Positions 1 to 8,278 of a stretch of DNA of 53,171 nt are shown in pieces. Source of the DNA: an uncultured Collinsella sp. GTDB lineage: Bacteria > Actinomycetota > Coriobacteriia > Coriobacteriales > Coriobacteriaceae. Positions within the stretch are counted from its first letter, which is position 1; each line of letters starts with the position of its first letter. The position numbers and the translations under genes were made by a program. The notes under the pieces are model-generated. The model saw only the letters and a program-made list of their open reading frames with translations, had not been told where the DNA came from and searched no databases. Location: NCBI GenBank assembly GCA_900549345.1, contig UROC01000006.1, forward strand, positions 1 to 53,171, written 5' to 3'.

Positions 1-98
1 CGAGCGGGGGCTCCTATCTTTTTAGTGCCCTCGGATTGGGTCATAGTGTCTGTCGTTGCCAAAACATCGGCGTTGCCTTGGTCCGGACTAGTCGTTGG

Positions 99-129
99 GT
101 AGTCATTGGGGACGTTCTTAAATGACTAC
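99..129. repeat. Short palindrome, family A (GGGGAC-loop hairpin)
   Basis: Perfect 9-bp arms (gtagtcatt / aatgactac) enclose a loop containing ggggac and ctta. A second member at 42344-42378 has different outer arm bases but the same cattggggac...cttaaatg core. No gene lies between position 1 and 266; the rest of this stretch holds only this palindrome and the short repeat at 136-160. Confidence 0.75.
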
Positions 130-135
130 TCAGGA

Positions 136-160
136 TGAGTGTCCAAAAATCCGCGCTCGT
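136..160. repeat. 25-bp dispersed repeat (copy 1)
   Basis: This 25-bp string matches positions 1004-1028 at 24 of 25 bases, in the same orientation. In both places it lies next to a palindrome (family A here, family B there), so it may be a partial unit of the same repeat system. Confidence 0.7.
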
Positions 161-266
161 TCGATTGGCGCATGTCTACGCAGCGTAGGTTGTCGAGCCT
201 GGCCTTCAAATGGATACTGACTGTCGAACCGGTTCACTCCATTTCTTCAATTTGATTGGACAGCCC

Positions 267-887
267 ATGAACCAGACACGGCAAACCAATGCCTCCCATA
301 CTTTTTTGGCAGCGCATGCCATCAAGCAGCTGCGCGAAGAGCGCGGCCTCACCCAGCGCGCCCTGGCGGAAAGCCTTGGCGTGACCGATAAAGCCGTCAG
401 CAAGTGGGAATCCGGCCGCGGCCTTCCCGACATTTCCCTCGTTGAGCCTTTGGCCCAGAGACTCGGCATAAGCGTGGCTGAGCTTTTGGCTGGTGACATT
501 CGGGCCAATGCCAACCGTGCAGGCAATATGCTCAAAGGCGTCTTTTACGTTTGCCCTATCTGCGGAAACGTTGTGCACGCGCTCGGAGAAGGCAGCTTTA
601 GCTGCTGTGGCTCCACGATGTTTCCCCAGGAGGCCGAAGAGCCGGACGCGGACCACGCCTTTTCCATCGAGCGCATCGAGGACGATTGGTACGTCACGCT
701 CGATCATCCCATGACCAAGGATCACTACATTAGCTTTGTGGCATATGCGACTATGGACGGCATCTGCTTTAAGAAGCTCTATCCAGAGCAATCGGTGCAG
801 CCGCGCTTCCATATTACCGGGCGCGGCAGGATATATCTTTACTGCAACCAACACGGACTCTTTACGTCGCTGACGCCTCGCAAATAA
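267..887 (+). CDS. XRE-family regulator fused to a desulfoferrodoxin-like iron domain
   Basis: 206 residues from the ATG at 267; an in-frame ATG at 210 is possible but neither has a clear ribosome site. Residues about 14-75 form an XRE helix-turn-helix (QLREERGLTQRALAESLGVT then KAVSKWESGRGLP). From residue 93 the protein matches desulfoferrodoxin/superoxide reductase: four cysteines C96, C99, C113, C114 in the CPICG...CCG pattern of the rubredoxin-like FeCys4 centre, then H130, H147 (HPMTKDHYI), H153, C193 and H196 (YCNQHGLF), which correspond to the His4-Cys ligands of the catalytic iron. All expected ligands are therefore present. The DNA-binding part plus an intact iron domain suggests a redox- or iron-responsive regulator, but enzyme activity cannot be excluded. 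The family resemblance is clear; the sensing role is inference. The next gene is convergent, so the gene stands alone. Confidence 0.85.
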   Translation: MNQTRQTNASHTFLAAHAIKQLREERGLTQRALAESLGVTDKAVSKWESGRGLPDISLVEPLAQRLGISVAELLAGDIRANANRAGNMLKGVFYVCPICGNVVHALGEGSFSCCGSTMFPQEAEEPDADHAFSIERIEDDWYVTLDHPMTKDHYISFVAYATMDGICFKKLYPEQSVQPRFHITGRGRIYLYCNQHGLFTSLTPRK

Positions 888-930
888 CGGCTGTCTATCC
901 GCCCTCCTCATGCGTTCCCGGGGGACCCAA

Positions 931-1000
931 AATGAGCGTGGATAATCTCCCGGTTTTGGCCTGTGTGCGGGCTCAAAGTGGGAGATTATCCACGCTCGTT
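931..1000. repeat. Family B palindrome, copy 1
   Basis: Arms at 931-951 and 980-1000 are 21 bp and pair at 20 positions. The 28-bp loop is shared with the copy at 42383-42451 (both contain gttttggcct and ggctcaaagt). It lies between convergent genes and could act as a two-way terminator, although there is no T-tract. Confidence 0.85.
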
Positions 1001-1003
1001 ATC

Positions 1004-1028
1004 TGAGTGTCCAAAAATCCACGCTCGT
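1004..1028. repeat. 25-bp dispersed repeat (copy 2)
   Basis: Same 25-bp string as 136-160 with one difference. It follows palindrome B directly and ends just before the stop codon of the RpiR gene. Confidence 0.7.
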
Positions 1029-1030
1029 CG

Positions 1031-1885
1031 CTACTTGAGTCCGGGCAGGCGGGTGTAGGGGAACGAGCGCTCTAAGAACTCGGAGCAGCGGGCGTAATCT
1101 TTGGCAAAGTAGCTGCTATAGAGCGAATCGAGTACGTATTGCACGGCGATATGGCTGGCGAACTGCGTGATGCGGTGCGTCATGCTCTCGTGGTCGCTTA
1201 CCGTGAGATAGGCGGCAAAGCCGGGGTGAATGCGGGCACAGTACGGCGTGCCGATGACGATGACCGGGACATGTCGACTGCTAAGGATCGGCAAGATCTC
1301 CTTGAGGTTGGGGGCAAGGCCGCTGTAGGAGATGATGATTGCCACATGGTCGGGACCCGAGGCGAGCGCCGTGCGCACCTGCGCCTCGACGCTGTCGTGG
1401 CACGTCGCGCTTTTGCCGGCGGAAAGCAAGCGATCGCGGAACATTCCCGCTGGATACAGGTTATGCGAGCCCGTGTAGATGTCCACGGTGCCGGCGCGCA
1501 TGATGAGCTTGGCGGCGTGGTCGAGCTGTGCAGGGTCGAGCAGCTCCTGCGTTTCGGCCAAGGTGGTCTGGTAGAGCCCCTCCATGCGCTCCATCACCTG
1601 CGCAGGGGTGGAGGTGGCATCGAAGGGAAAGTTGATGTCCACGTCGCGCCGGTTGCCCGCCTCGGTCGCCTGGCGGATGAGCTCGACCTTGAGGTCTTTG
1701 AATCCCTCGAGGCCGAGCTTTTTGCAAAAGCGGTGCACGCTCGCGACCGAAACGTTGGCGCACGCGGCAAATTCCTTAATGGAAAGCCCGCGCACATCCT
1801 CGCCCATGGCGAGGGCCGTTCGCCCAAGTTGTTGCTCGGTGGGGGTGAGGCTTTTGCCCTGCGTGATCTTTCGCCTGATATCCAT
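1031..1885 (-). CDS. MurR/RpiR-family sugar-phosphate-responsive regulator
   Basis: 284 residues, ATG start with GGAG five bases upstream. The N-terminal 75 or so residues carry the RpiR-type HTH (IKEFAACANVSVASVHRFCK), and residues about 125-260 form a SIS domain, the sugar-phosphate isomerase fold used as effector sensor (TGSHNLYPAG, IIISYSGLAPNL, IVIGTP). Regulators of this family normally control genes for use of a phosphorylated sugar or amino sugar. It lies downstream of the large glycoside hydrolase on the same strand and near a GH1 enzyme and a PTS protein, which are its plausible targets. The effector cannot be read from the sequence. Confident on family, unsure on regulon. Confidence 0.9.
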   Translation of the reverse strand: MDIRRKITQGKSLTPTEQQLGRTALAMGEDVRGLSIKEFAACANVSVASVHRFCKKLGLEGFKDLKVELIRQATEAGNRRDVDINFPFDATSTPAQVMERMEGLYQTTLAETQELLDPAQLDHAAKLIMRAGTVDIYTGSHNLYPAGMFRDRLLSAGKSATCHDSVEAQVRTALASGPDHVAIIISYSGLAPNLKEILPILSSRHVPVIVIGTPYCARIHPGFAAYLTVSDHESMTHRITQFASHIAVQYVLDSLYSSYFAKDYARCSEFLERSFPYTRLPGLK

Positions 1886-1907
1886 ATGGCTCCTATGCGT
1901 TTGCGTC

Positions 1908-1931
1908 GCGATAAACCAATCATAGCGATAA
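1908..1931. promoter_or_regulatory. Possible operator: two direct GCGATAA repeats upstream of the RpiR gene
   Basis: GCGATAA occurs at 1908-1914 and 1925-1931, so the starts are 17 bp apart, within 50 bp of the RpiR start codon. Spacing and position fit an autoregulatory site, but there is no second location in the window to confirm the motif. Confidence 0.3.
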
Positions 1932-2051
1932 ATAAAACGTTCGGCTTGGCTGGGAGTTTTGGTCCGCCGGTCTATGAACGACGGACCGCTCGACGCTGTG
2001 CGGGCTCAACATAGGGGCGCTGTCCTTGTTGGGCCGTTTGCGCCCGGGGCG

Positions 2052-4643
2052 TTACCCGAGCACGCGTACGGGCCCCAAGAGACCGCTGGGCTCGGAGGGC
2101 TCGGTCATGCCGAACACGTCGGGGACGGCGTGGTCGAGGGTGTTGATGATGTCAATCGTGAGCGCGTGCTCACCGGCTAAAAGTGCGGCGGCCTCAAAGC
2201 GGTAAGGCGGACAGATGCGGGTGCCGAGGGATTTGCCGTCGAGGGTGACGGTTGCGGTCTCAAAGACCTCCCCAAGGTCGATGACAGCGCGGCTGGCCGC
2301 TTCGCCCAGGACAAAGGAGGCCTGGTAGCGGAACGTGCCGGCCTTGCCGGGGAACTCGGCCGAGGAAAGGTCGTGCAGGTCTGCAAGCTCAACAGACTCG
2401 CCAAAGGCATCGGTACCAGGGGCAGAGAAGGCAACCGCCCAGGGCCCGTCGACGCATGTGGCTTCGTCTCCAGCAGTTGCCGCGCCGGCGGAACCTGTAG
2501 CCCCAAGGACCACGATGCAGCTCTCGTAGGGAGCCAGCTCGAGCGTGCCGTCAAAGGCGGCGGGATCGGTGCCGTTGAGCAGGTCGAGGCGCGCGCCTGC
2601 AACGGGTGTGCCGTCGGCAAGCGCAATCTGAGTGGAGATACCCTGCTTGGGATGCTCGTTGACGAGCATCAGATAGCTCTCGTCCGCCCGCTCGTAGCGC
2701 AGTGCGCGCAGCCAGGACTGGGGCTCGGCGCAAACCACGGTCTGCATGCCGGTATTGGCAAGTGTGTCTGCGAGCTCGGTGGTCGCCAGGAGCTTGATGT
2801 CGGCGACCGCGGCTGCATCCAGGGAGGCAAAGCCCTCGCGGCCTGCAGTGTCACCGTCGTAGCGCTTGTTCGGCAACTCATCCAGCGCGTACACGGCAAC
2901 ACCTGCGGCTGCGGCACGCGCGGCAAAGTCGAGCACGGCTCCGCCGACAAACTCGGCTCCGGGCATCACCAGGCAGCGGTATGCCTGGCCGTTCACGCTA
3001 AAGCCGCTACCGTCTGCGGCAATTTCAACGGCATAGCGCCCTGCGTCCTCAAATGCCTCTGCCGGCACGATGTCAAAGTCGACCTGCGCGCGCAAAAGCT
3101 CGGAGGCGGCATGCTGCATAAAGTTCGCCTCGCCTGCCCACTCGGCGTCCGCATGGTAGAGAAGCGCCACCGGGGTCGTTGCGCGCCCGCCGCTCAGCAG
3201 GCTCGCCGTACGGTTCATGTAGCTCATGAGCTGCCCAAAGTGTGCAAACTGGGGGTTTTGGCCATGTGCATAGAAATGCGGCGGGCAGTCCCAGTCGGGG
3301 AAGGCGGCCATGCTAAAGGCGTGCGGCACAAACCAATTGACGCCGCGCACCAAAAAATGATCGGCGATCCACTTCATCTCGCGTAGGCCTTCGTGCCATC
3401 CAAATGCGCCAAAGACCTCGGCCATGCAGCGCCCCTGCTTTTTGGGGTCGAGGTGTGCTGCCGAGGAGCCCAGCTTGGGCAGCACGTAGTTATAGAACTC
3501 GAGGTCCCACACGCCGCGTCCGTAGCTGTGAAGGCCGCGGTCCATGCCGGGTACCAGCTGGTTGATCACGATGTCGACGCCCGCCATGTCCTGACCGCCC
3601 ACGGCGCGGAAGTAGTGCCCGGCGCCCACGCCCAGGCGCGCGTGGCAGTCCTTGTCCTCGATAACGTGGCCGATGTACTGCACGCCGCGCGCGCGGCACC
3701 AGTCTCCGAGCTGGTCGCAGAAGCACTCCTTATAGAGGGTGCTCGCGATGTCCATATAGACGTGGCGTACGTGCGCGCCGGCCGGCTCGCGGTCCCACAG
3801 GTGCGGGAGCTCGGCCAGGTAGCGCTCGCCCAGTGCCGCGCGTAGGCGACGCTCAAGCTCGGCCGACCAGGGTAGGGGCGCGGTGGCCTTGCCGATGAGC
3901 GTGTCCGAGATGCCATCGGGGCCCGTGGTGCCCTTCTCGTTGGCAAATCCGGGCTCATCGGAGAAAAAGCCCAGGATCGTCTTGCCAAACTCATCGCCCA
4001 GATGCTCAAAATGCGGCTCGTAGACAGCGTCGATGAGCTGCGCCACCGAGGTGCGGTCGACCATATTGATGTAGTCCTCGTTGTAGGAGGTCTTGCCGCT
4101 CGTGAACATCACGCATGCCTGCGTGAGGCCCGCAGGTGCATCGAAGACCAGGCGGCTGGGGTTGCCGTCTGCATCGTCGATTACTCGGTAAGCGACGTCG
4201 ACGGGGCTGCCGTCCTGCATAAATGTCACGCCGTAGAAGCGCTCCGTTTTGTCGAGCATGTTGGCGAGCGCGATGCTCGCGGCGGACGTGGGGCCCACGA
4301 TGTCGAACGTGCGGTGCGTGAGCACGATCTTGCGGAGCTCGGGCACGGCCTCCTTGACGGCGCCGTTGGCAAAGCCCGTGGGGAAGTGCGCGTCGTCCAA
4401 GATCCAGAGCTTAAGGCCCAGCTGCTTGCACTCGTCAATGACAAAGCGCAAGTCGCGCCACCAGCCCTCGCCGCAAAAATCGGGGTGTGGGCGGCTTTCG
4501 AGACAGACCTCGTGGATGTCGGCGCCGGCGATCTTTTCCAGATACTCGGCAATGGTCTTATGGCTCTCGCCCTTCATCCACAAAAACGGAAGCACATGGT
4601 TGTCGTATGTACCCTCGAGCACCTGCTGATAGTGCGCGGTCAT
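2052..4643 (-). CDS. Large glycoside hydrolase-like protein (barrel plus galactose-binding-type C-terminal domain)
   Basis: 863 residues. The ATG at 4643 is chosen because AGGAGG precedes it at ideal spacing; longer in-frame starts lack this. There is no signal peptide, so it is cytoplasmic. Residues about 14-130 hold the signature ESRPHPDFCGEGWW followed by LWILDDAHFPTGFANG, typical of an uncharacterised (beta/alpha)8 group I associate with GH106/GH2-like glycosidases. FFSDEPG near residue 228 is a candidate acid residue site. The last 110 residues (RYQASFVLGE...VTLDGKSLG...IDIINTLDH) look like a GH2/GH106 sugar-binding jelly roll. The divergent AraC gene with cupin sensor and the nearby RpiR gene suggest it degrades an imported glycoside or oligosaccharide. 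The substrate is unknown, and the GH family assignment is from memory. Confidence 0.75.
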   Translation of the reverse strand: MTAHYQQVLEGTYDNHVLPFLWMKGESHKTIAEYLEKIAGADIHEVCLESRPHPDFCGEGWWRDLRFVIDECKQLGLKLWILDDAHFPTGFANGAVKEAVPELRKIVLTHRTFDIVGPTSAASIALANMLDKTERFYGVTFMQDGSPVDVAYRVIDDADGNPSRLVFDAPAGLTQACVMFTSGKTSYNEDYINMVDRTSVAQLIDAVYEPHFEHLGDEFGKTILGFFSDEPGFANEKGTTGPDGISDTLIGKATAPLPWSAELERRLRAALGERYLAELPHLWDREPAGAHVRHVYMDIASTLYKECFCDQLGDWCRARGVQYIGHVIEDKDCHARLGVGAGHYFRAVGGQDMAGVDIVINQLVPGMDRGLHSYGRGVWDLEFYNYVLPKLGSSAAHLDPKKQGRCMAEVFGAFGWHEGLREMKWIADHFLVRGVNWFVPHAFSMAAFPDWDCPPHFYAHGQNPQFAHFGQLMSYMNRTASLLSGGRATTPVALLYHADAEWAGEANFMQHAASELLRAQVDFDIVPAEAFEDAGRYAVEIAADGSGFSVNGQAYRCLVMPGAEFVGGAVLDFAARAAAAGVAVYALDELPNKRYDGDTAGREGFASLDAAAVADIKLLATTELADTLANTGMQTVVCAEPQSWLRALRYERADESYLMLVNEHPKQGISTQIALADGTPVAGARLDLLNGTDPAAFDGTLELAPYESCIVVLGATGSAGAATAGDEATCVDGPWAVAFSAPGTDAFGESVELADLHDLSSAEFPGKAGTFRYQASFVLGEAASRAVIDLGEVFETATVTLDGKSLGTRICPPYRFEAAALLAGEHALTIDIINTLDHAVPDVFGMTEPSEPSGLLGPVRVLG

Positions 4644-4757
4644 GGATCCTCCTTGGCTCGATCGATCTGCTGCATAGCACAGATTATGGACGCGTCGGCG
4701 CGTTCTGCTAATATCTGAATCACGACGAACTATGACCAAATCAACGATTGGCAAGCC

Positions 4758-5750
4758 ATGGAGATCGACGAGCTCGAGCGTAGGCTCAGCGAACTGAGCG
4801 CCAGTGAGATCACTTATAAAGACGGCATGGCATTTGATTGGTCGATTATGACCGAGCATGTCGAAATCGACGGATGCCCAGTGCGCAAGATTGGGCAGCC
4901 AGGGTTTGCCTATGCCCAGCCCGGCATGCCGCGTGGCCTGACGATAAGGAAAAACTCGCGCTTTAATGCAGTTCCCGAGCACGTGCATGATTACGTGGAG
5001 ATGAGCTATGTGTATCGCGGGTGCTGCCCGCAGACGGTGGCGGGGGAGAGGCTCGAGTTGCGCCGCAACGAGGTGCTTTTGCTCGACGCCCTTTGCCCTC
5101 ATGCCGTGGCGGCGCTCGGCGAGGACGACATCATGCTGAGCATGACCGTTTCACGCTCTTTTTTGCGCCGGAGTCTCGAGTCGAGCCTCTCGCGCGAGAG
5201 TGCGGTCTCGCGGTTTTTGTTCAACGCGCTCAACAGCGAGACGGACCATCGGGGCCATGTCCGTTTTTACTGCGGCGAGAGCCGTCGGATTCGGCGCTAC
5301 ATGCAGGAGATGCTCTGCGAGCTGTACGACCCGAGCCCCAACGGTCCCGAGATCGTCTTGCGTCTGTTTCAGCTGATTTTGGCCGAGCTCATGGATTGCT
5401 ACGAGCGCGAGCTGGTGCGCGGCGCGGCGGACGGCGCGGCGGGGCCCACTGCCCTGGTGACGGGAATGCTTGGCTATATCGATCGCGAATTCGCTGTATG
5501 CTCCCTCGAGGGGATGGCGGCGGAGTTTGGCTTGAGCCCTAATTATGCGACGGCGCTTCTCAAGCGCCATGTGGGCAAGACCTTTAGGCAGCTTGTGCAG
5601 GAGCGACGCCTGGTACGTGCGGCCGAGCTTCTGCGCGGCGGCGCCACGGCCGGGGCGGCTGCGCATGCGGTGGGCTATGAAAACATGAGCTTCTTCTACC
5701 GTAAGTTTCACGACAAGTATGGCTGCACCCCCGCGGCATACCGCCGGTAA
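4758..5750 (+). CDS. AraC-family regulator with cupin sensor domain
   Basis: 330 residues. Residues about 60-140 are a cupin-like sugar-sensing domain (EHVHDYVEMSYVYRG, RRNEVLLLDALCPHAV). The last 85 residues are the double HTH of AraC proteins, ending in GYENMSFFYRKFHDKYGCTPAAYRR, the usual recognition-helix and tail signature. It is divergent from the glycoside hydrolase across a 114-bp gap, a common arrangement for an activator and its target, and is followed by the GH1 gene. No strong ribosome site precedes the ATG, so the start is the least certain part. Confidence 0.92.
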   Translation: MEIDELERRLSELSASEITYKDGMAFDWSIMTEHVEIDGCPVRKIGQPGFAYAQPGMPRGLTIRKNSRFNAVPEHVHDYVEMSYVYRGCCPQTVAGERLELRRNEVLLLDALCPHAVAALGEDDIMLSMTVSRSFLRRSLESSLSRESAVSRFLFNALNSETDHRGHVRFYCGESRRIRRYMQEMLCELYDPSPNGPEIVLRLFQLILAELMDCYERELVRGAADGAAGPTALVTGMLGYIDREFAVCSLEGMAAEFGLSPNYATALLKRHVGKTFRQLVQERRLVRAAELLRGGATAGAAAHAVGYENMSFFYRKFHDKYGCTPAAYRR

Positions 5751-5917
5751 GCGCGGGGCGGATCGTCTTCGCTCCTTCGGTGTCAAAAAGTTTCAGCTGC
5801 AGCGCTGTTGCAGCGCGCGTCTGCGAAAAGAAGTGTCGGGTTTGGCACCCCTGCCCCTGTCTGTCGCGTGCGTGGGCGATACTCGGCCTATCGACCCGCA
5901 ATGCAAAGGAGATGCTC

Positions 5918-7366
5918 ATGGCAAACATCAAGTTCCCCGAGGGTTTCTATTGGGGTGGCGCCACGGCCGCCAATCAGTTTGAGGGCGCTTGGAACGTGGA
6001 CGGCCGCGGTCCTTCGGTCGACGACCATTTCTTGGGCGGCAGCTACAAGGAGCCGCGTCAGATCACGATCGACATCGACCCCGACCGCTTCTACCCCAAT
6101 CATGACGGTATCGACTTCTACCATCACTACGAGGAGGACATCGCGCTGTTCGCCGAGATGGGCTTTACCATGTTCCGCATGTCCATCTCTTGGAGCCGCA
6201 TCTTCCCCAACGGCGACGATGCCGAGCCCAGCGAGGCCGGCCTCGCCTTCTACGACCGCGTCTTCGACTGCCTGCGCGCTCACAATATCGAGCCGCTCGT
6301 GACCCTGTCGCACTACGAAATGCCTTATCACCTGGTCGAGAAGTACAACGGCTGGGCGAGCCGCGAGCTCATCGGCTTCTTTGAGAAGTACTGTCAGACC
6401 GTCTTCGACCGCTATCAGGACAAGGTCAAGTTCTGGCTCACCTTCAACGAGATCAACTGCGGCACCCAGGACATGGGCAACCTCTTTGGGACCAGCATGA
6501 TCCAGGGCTTTGAGGGCCCGGCTTCGGCGGTCCACACCACGCCGCAGGCCCGTATGCAGGCCCTGCATCACCAGTTTGTCGCCAGCGGCCGCGTCGTGCG
6601 CTATGCCCACGAGCACTATCCGCAGTTTAAGATGGGCAACATGGACTGCTTCATCCTCTCCTATGCCGCCACGTGCGATCCGGCCGACGTGTTCGCCACG
6701 CAGCAGGAGATGAATACCATGAACTGGTACTGCTCCGACGTGCAGGTGCGCGGCAAGTACCCGTTCTATGCCAAGCGCTTCTGGGCCGAGAACGATGTCG
6801 AGCTCGTGATGGAGGACGGCGACCTGCAGGATATCGCCGACGGCAAGGTCGATTTCTACACCTTTAGCTACTACATGTCCGGCACCGTGGGCACCCACAA
6901 GGACCACGAGATGACCGAGGGCAACATGACCTTTGGCGGCAAGAATCCCTATCTGGAGTCCACCGACTGGGGCTGGCAGATCGATCCGCTGGGCCTGCGC
7001 ATCGCCCTCAACGAGATTTACGCCCGCTACGAGATTCCGCTGATGGTGGTCGAGAACGGCATGGGCGCCTACGATGAGGTCGAGGAGGACGGTTCCATCC
7101 ACGATCCGTACCGCATCGCCTACTTGCAGAGCCACATCAAGGCCATGGGCGAGGCCATTGCCGACGGCGTCGACCTGATCGCCTACACCTGGTGGGGCCC
7201 CATCGACTTGGTTTCCGCCGGCACCGGCGAGATGCGCAAGCGCTATGGCTTCATCCACGTCGATAAGTACGACGACGGCACCGGTACCTACGAGCGCCGC
7301 CGCAAGGACAGCTTCTACGCCTACCAGAAGATCATCAAGTCCAACGGTGCCGAGGGCCTGGATTAA
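5918..7366 (+). CDS. GH1 6-phospho-beta-glucosidase
   Basis: 482 residues from the ATG at 5918, preceded by AAAGGAG six bases upstream. This is a GH1 retaining beta-glycosidase that cleaves phosphorylated beta-glucosides delivered by a PTS. The N-terminal GH1 signature is FPEGFYWGGATAANQFEGAW; the acid/base glutamate is E178 in LTFNEIN and the nucleophile is E379 in VVENGMG. The C-terminal loop SAGTGEMRKRYGF (433-445) is the type found in 6-phospho-beta-glucosidases, where the KRYG lysine and tyrosine bind the sugar phosphate, rather than in enzymes acting on free sugars. The following PTS EIIA gene supports this, although no EIIBC permease is in the window. The exact aglycone preference is open. 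Confidence 0.93.
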   Translation: MANIKFPEGFYWGGATAANQFEGAWNVDGRGPSVDDHFLGGSYKEPRQITIDIDPDRFYPNHDGIDFYHHYEEDIALFAEMGFTMFRMSISWSRIFPNGDDAEPSEAGLAFYDRVFDCLRAHNIEPLVTLSHYEMPYHLVEKYNGWASRELIGFFEKYCQTVFDRYQDKVKFWLTFNEINCGTQDMGNLFGTSMIQGFEGPASAVHTTPQARMQALHHQFVASGRVVRYAHEHYPQFKMGNMDCFILSYAATCDPADVFATQQEMNTMNWYCSDVQVRGKYPFYAKRFWAENDVELVMEDGDLQDIADGKVDFYTFSYYMSGTVGTHKDHEMTEGNMTFGGKNPYLESTDWGWQIDPLGLRIALNEIYARYEIPLMVVENGMGAYDEVEEDGSIHDPYRIAYLQSHIKAMGEAIADGVDLIAYTWWGPIDLVSAGTGEMRKRYGFIHVDKYDDGTGTYERRRKDSFYAYQKIIKSNGAEGLD

Positions 7367-7428
7367 TCGACAATATGAGTGCCACCGGGGAAAAGCGTTG
7401 GGATGGGCTCGCGATTCGAGTCCCCACC

Positions 7429-7457
7429 TTAGCATTTGAACCATTTGGCACTATAAT
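7429..7457 (+). promoter_or_regulatory. Predicted promoter of the EIIA gene
   Basis: TTAGCA at 7429-7434 and TATAAT at 7452-7457 are separated by 17 bp, 50 bp upstream of the EIIA start codon. The perfect -10 box suggests EIIA can be transcribed independently of the GH1 gene. Confidence 0.6.
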
Positions 7458-7506
7458 CACCATAGGCATGCGCATAACGTTGCGCTTAATCAAGAGGAGA
7501 AAACGT

Positions 7507-8043
7507 ATGGGTCTGTTTGACATGTTCAAGAAGAAGGCTGAGCCCGCGGCTGCCGCTGCTCCGGCCTCCATCTCTGCTTCTGCCGGCGCCGACGTGCTGT
7601 GCTCGCCCGTCAAGGGCAAGGTCATCAAGATGGCCGACGTGCCCGATCCCGTCTTTGGTGGCGAGGTTTTGGGCAAGGGCTGCGCTGTGTGGCCCGAGGA
7701 CGATCTGGTCTACGCTCCCTGCGACGGCAAGGTGACCGTCACCATGGGTCACGCCGTGGGTCTGCAGTCCGATAGCGGCATCGAGGTTCTTGTGCACGTT
7801 GGCGTCGATACCGTCAACATGAACGGCGACGGCTTCGAGGGCTTCGTCAAGGCCGACGACGTCGTCAAGGCTGGCCAGCCCATGCTCAAGATCGACCGCG
7901 CCAAGATCGCCGCTGCCGGCTACAAGGACTGCGTCGTCGTGGCTGTGTCCAACACTGCCGAGTTCGCCGACGTCGAGCTCGCCGTCGAGGCTGACTCCGC
8001 TGTCGCCGCCGGCGATGTCATCGTCAAGGTCGTCCGCAAGTAA
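7507..8043 (+). CDS. PTS glucose-type EIIA protein (Crr-like)
   Basis: 178 residues, ATG with AAGAGGAG upstream. It is a free-standing EIIA of the glucose superfamily, which passes phosphate from HPr to an EIIB domain and often also has regulatory roles. After a short Ala-rich leader (about 15-28), the fold begins at VLCSPVKGKVIKM. H97 in VLVHVGVDTV is the phosphorylated histidine and H82 in MGHAVGLQ is its partner, with the standard 15-residue spacing. It follows the 6-phospho-beta-glucosidase but has its own promoter and terminator, so it probably serves several permeases encoded elsewhere. Confidence 0.95.
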   Translation: MGLFDMFKKKAEPAAAAAPASISASAGADVLCSPVKGKVIKMADVPDPVFGGEVLGKGCAVWPEDDLVYAPCDGKVTVTMGHAVGLQSDSGIEVLVHVGVDTVNMNGDGFEGFVKADDVVKAGQPMLKIDRAKIAAAGYKDCVVVAVSNTAEFADVELAVEADSAVAAGDVIVKVVRK

Positions 8044-8068
8044 ACTGCGGCAACATAAGGATGCGCAA

Positions 8069-8100
8069 GGGTGGTCGGGTTATCCGGCCGCCCTTTTTTA
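8069..8100 (+). terminator. Rho-independent terminator after the EIIA gene
   Basis: A 10-bp stem (gggtggtcgg with ccggccgccc, including G-T pairs) is followed by six T residues, 26 bp after the stop codon. Confidence 0.85.
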
Positions 8101-8185
8101 TTACAATGCGGCGGAACGTTTTATTGCGCGTTGGGCGGAACGGCAAACCGTTCGGACGTTAAATCGAGCCGACTGCGCCTTTGCT

Positions 8186-8215
8186 TTGCCGGGGGTGTTC
8201 GTTAGCGGCTAGAAT
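8186..8215 (+). promoter_or_regulatory. Predicted promoter of the lipoprotein gene
   Basis: TTGCCG and TAGAAT are separated by 18 bp, ending about 63 bp upstream of the lipoprotein ATG. Both boxes are near consensus. Confidence 0.45.
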
Positions 8216-8278
8216 GGCCTTATTGTTACGACGTGCACCGCGTCGGGAAGCGCGGTGCCGCTTGTTGGGAGGAATGTC

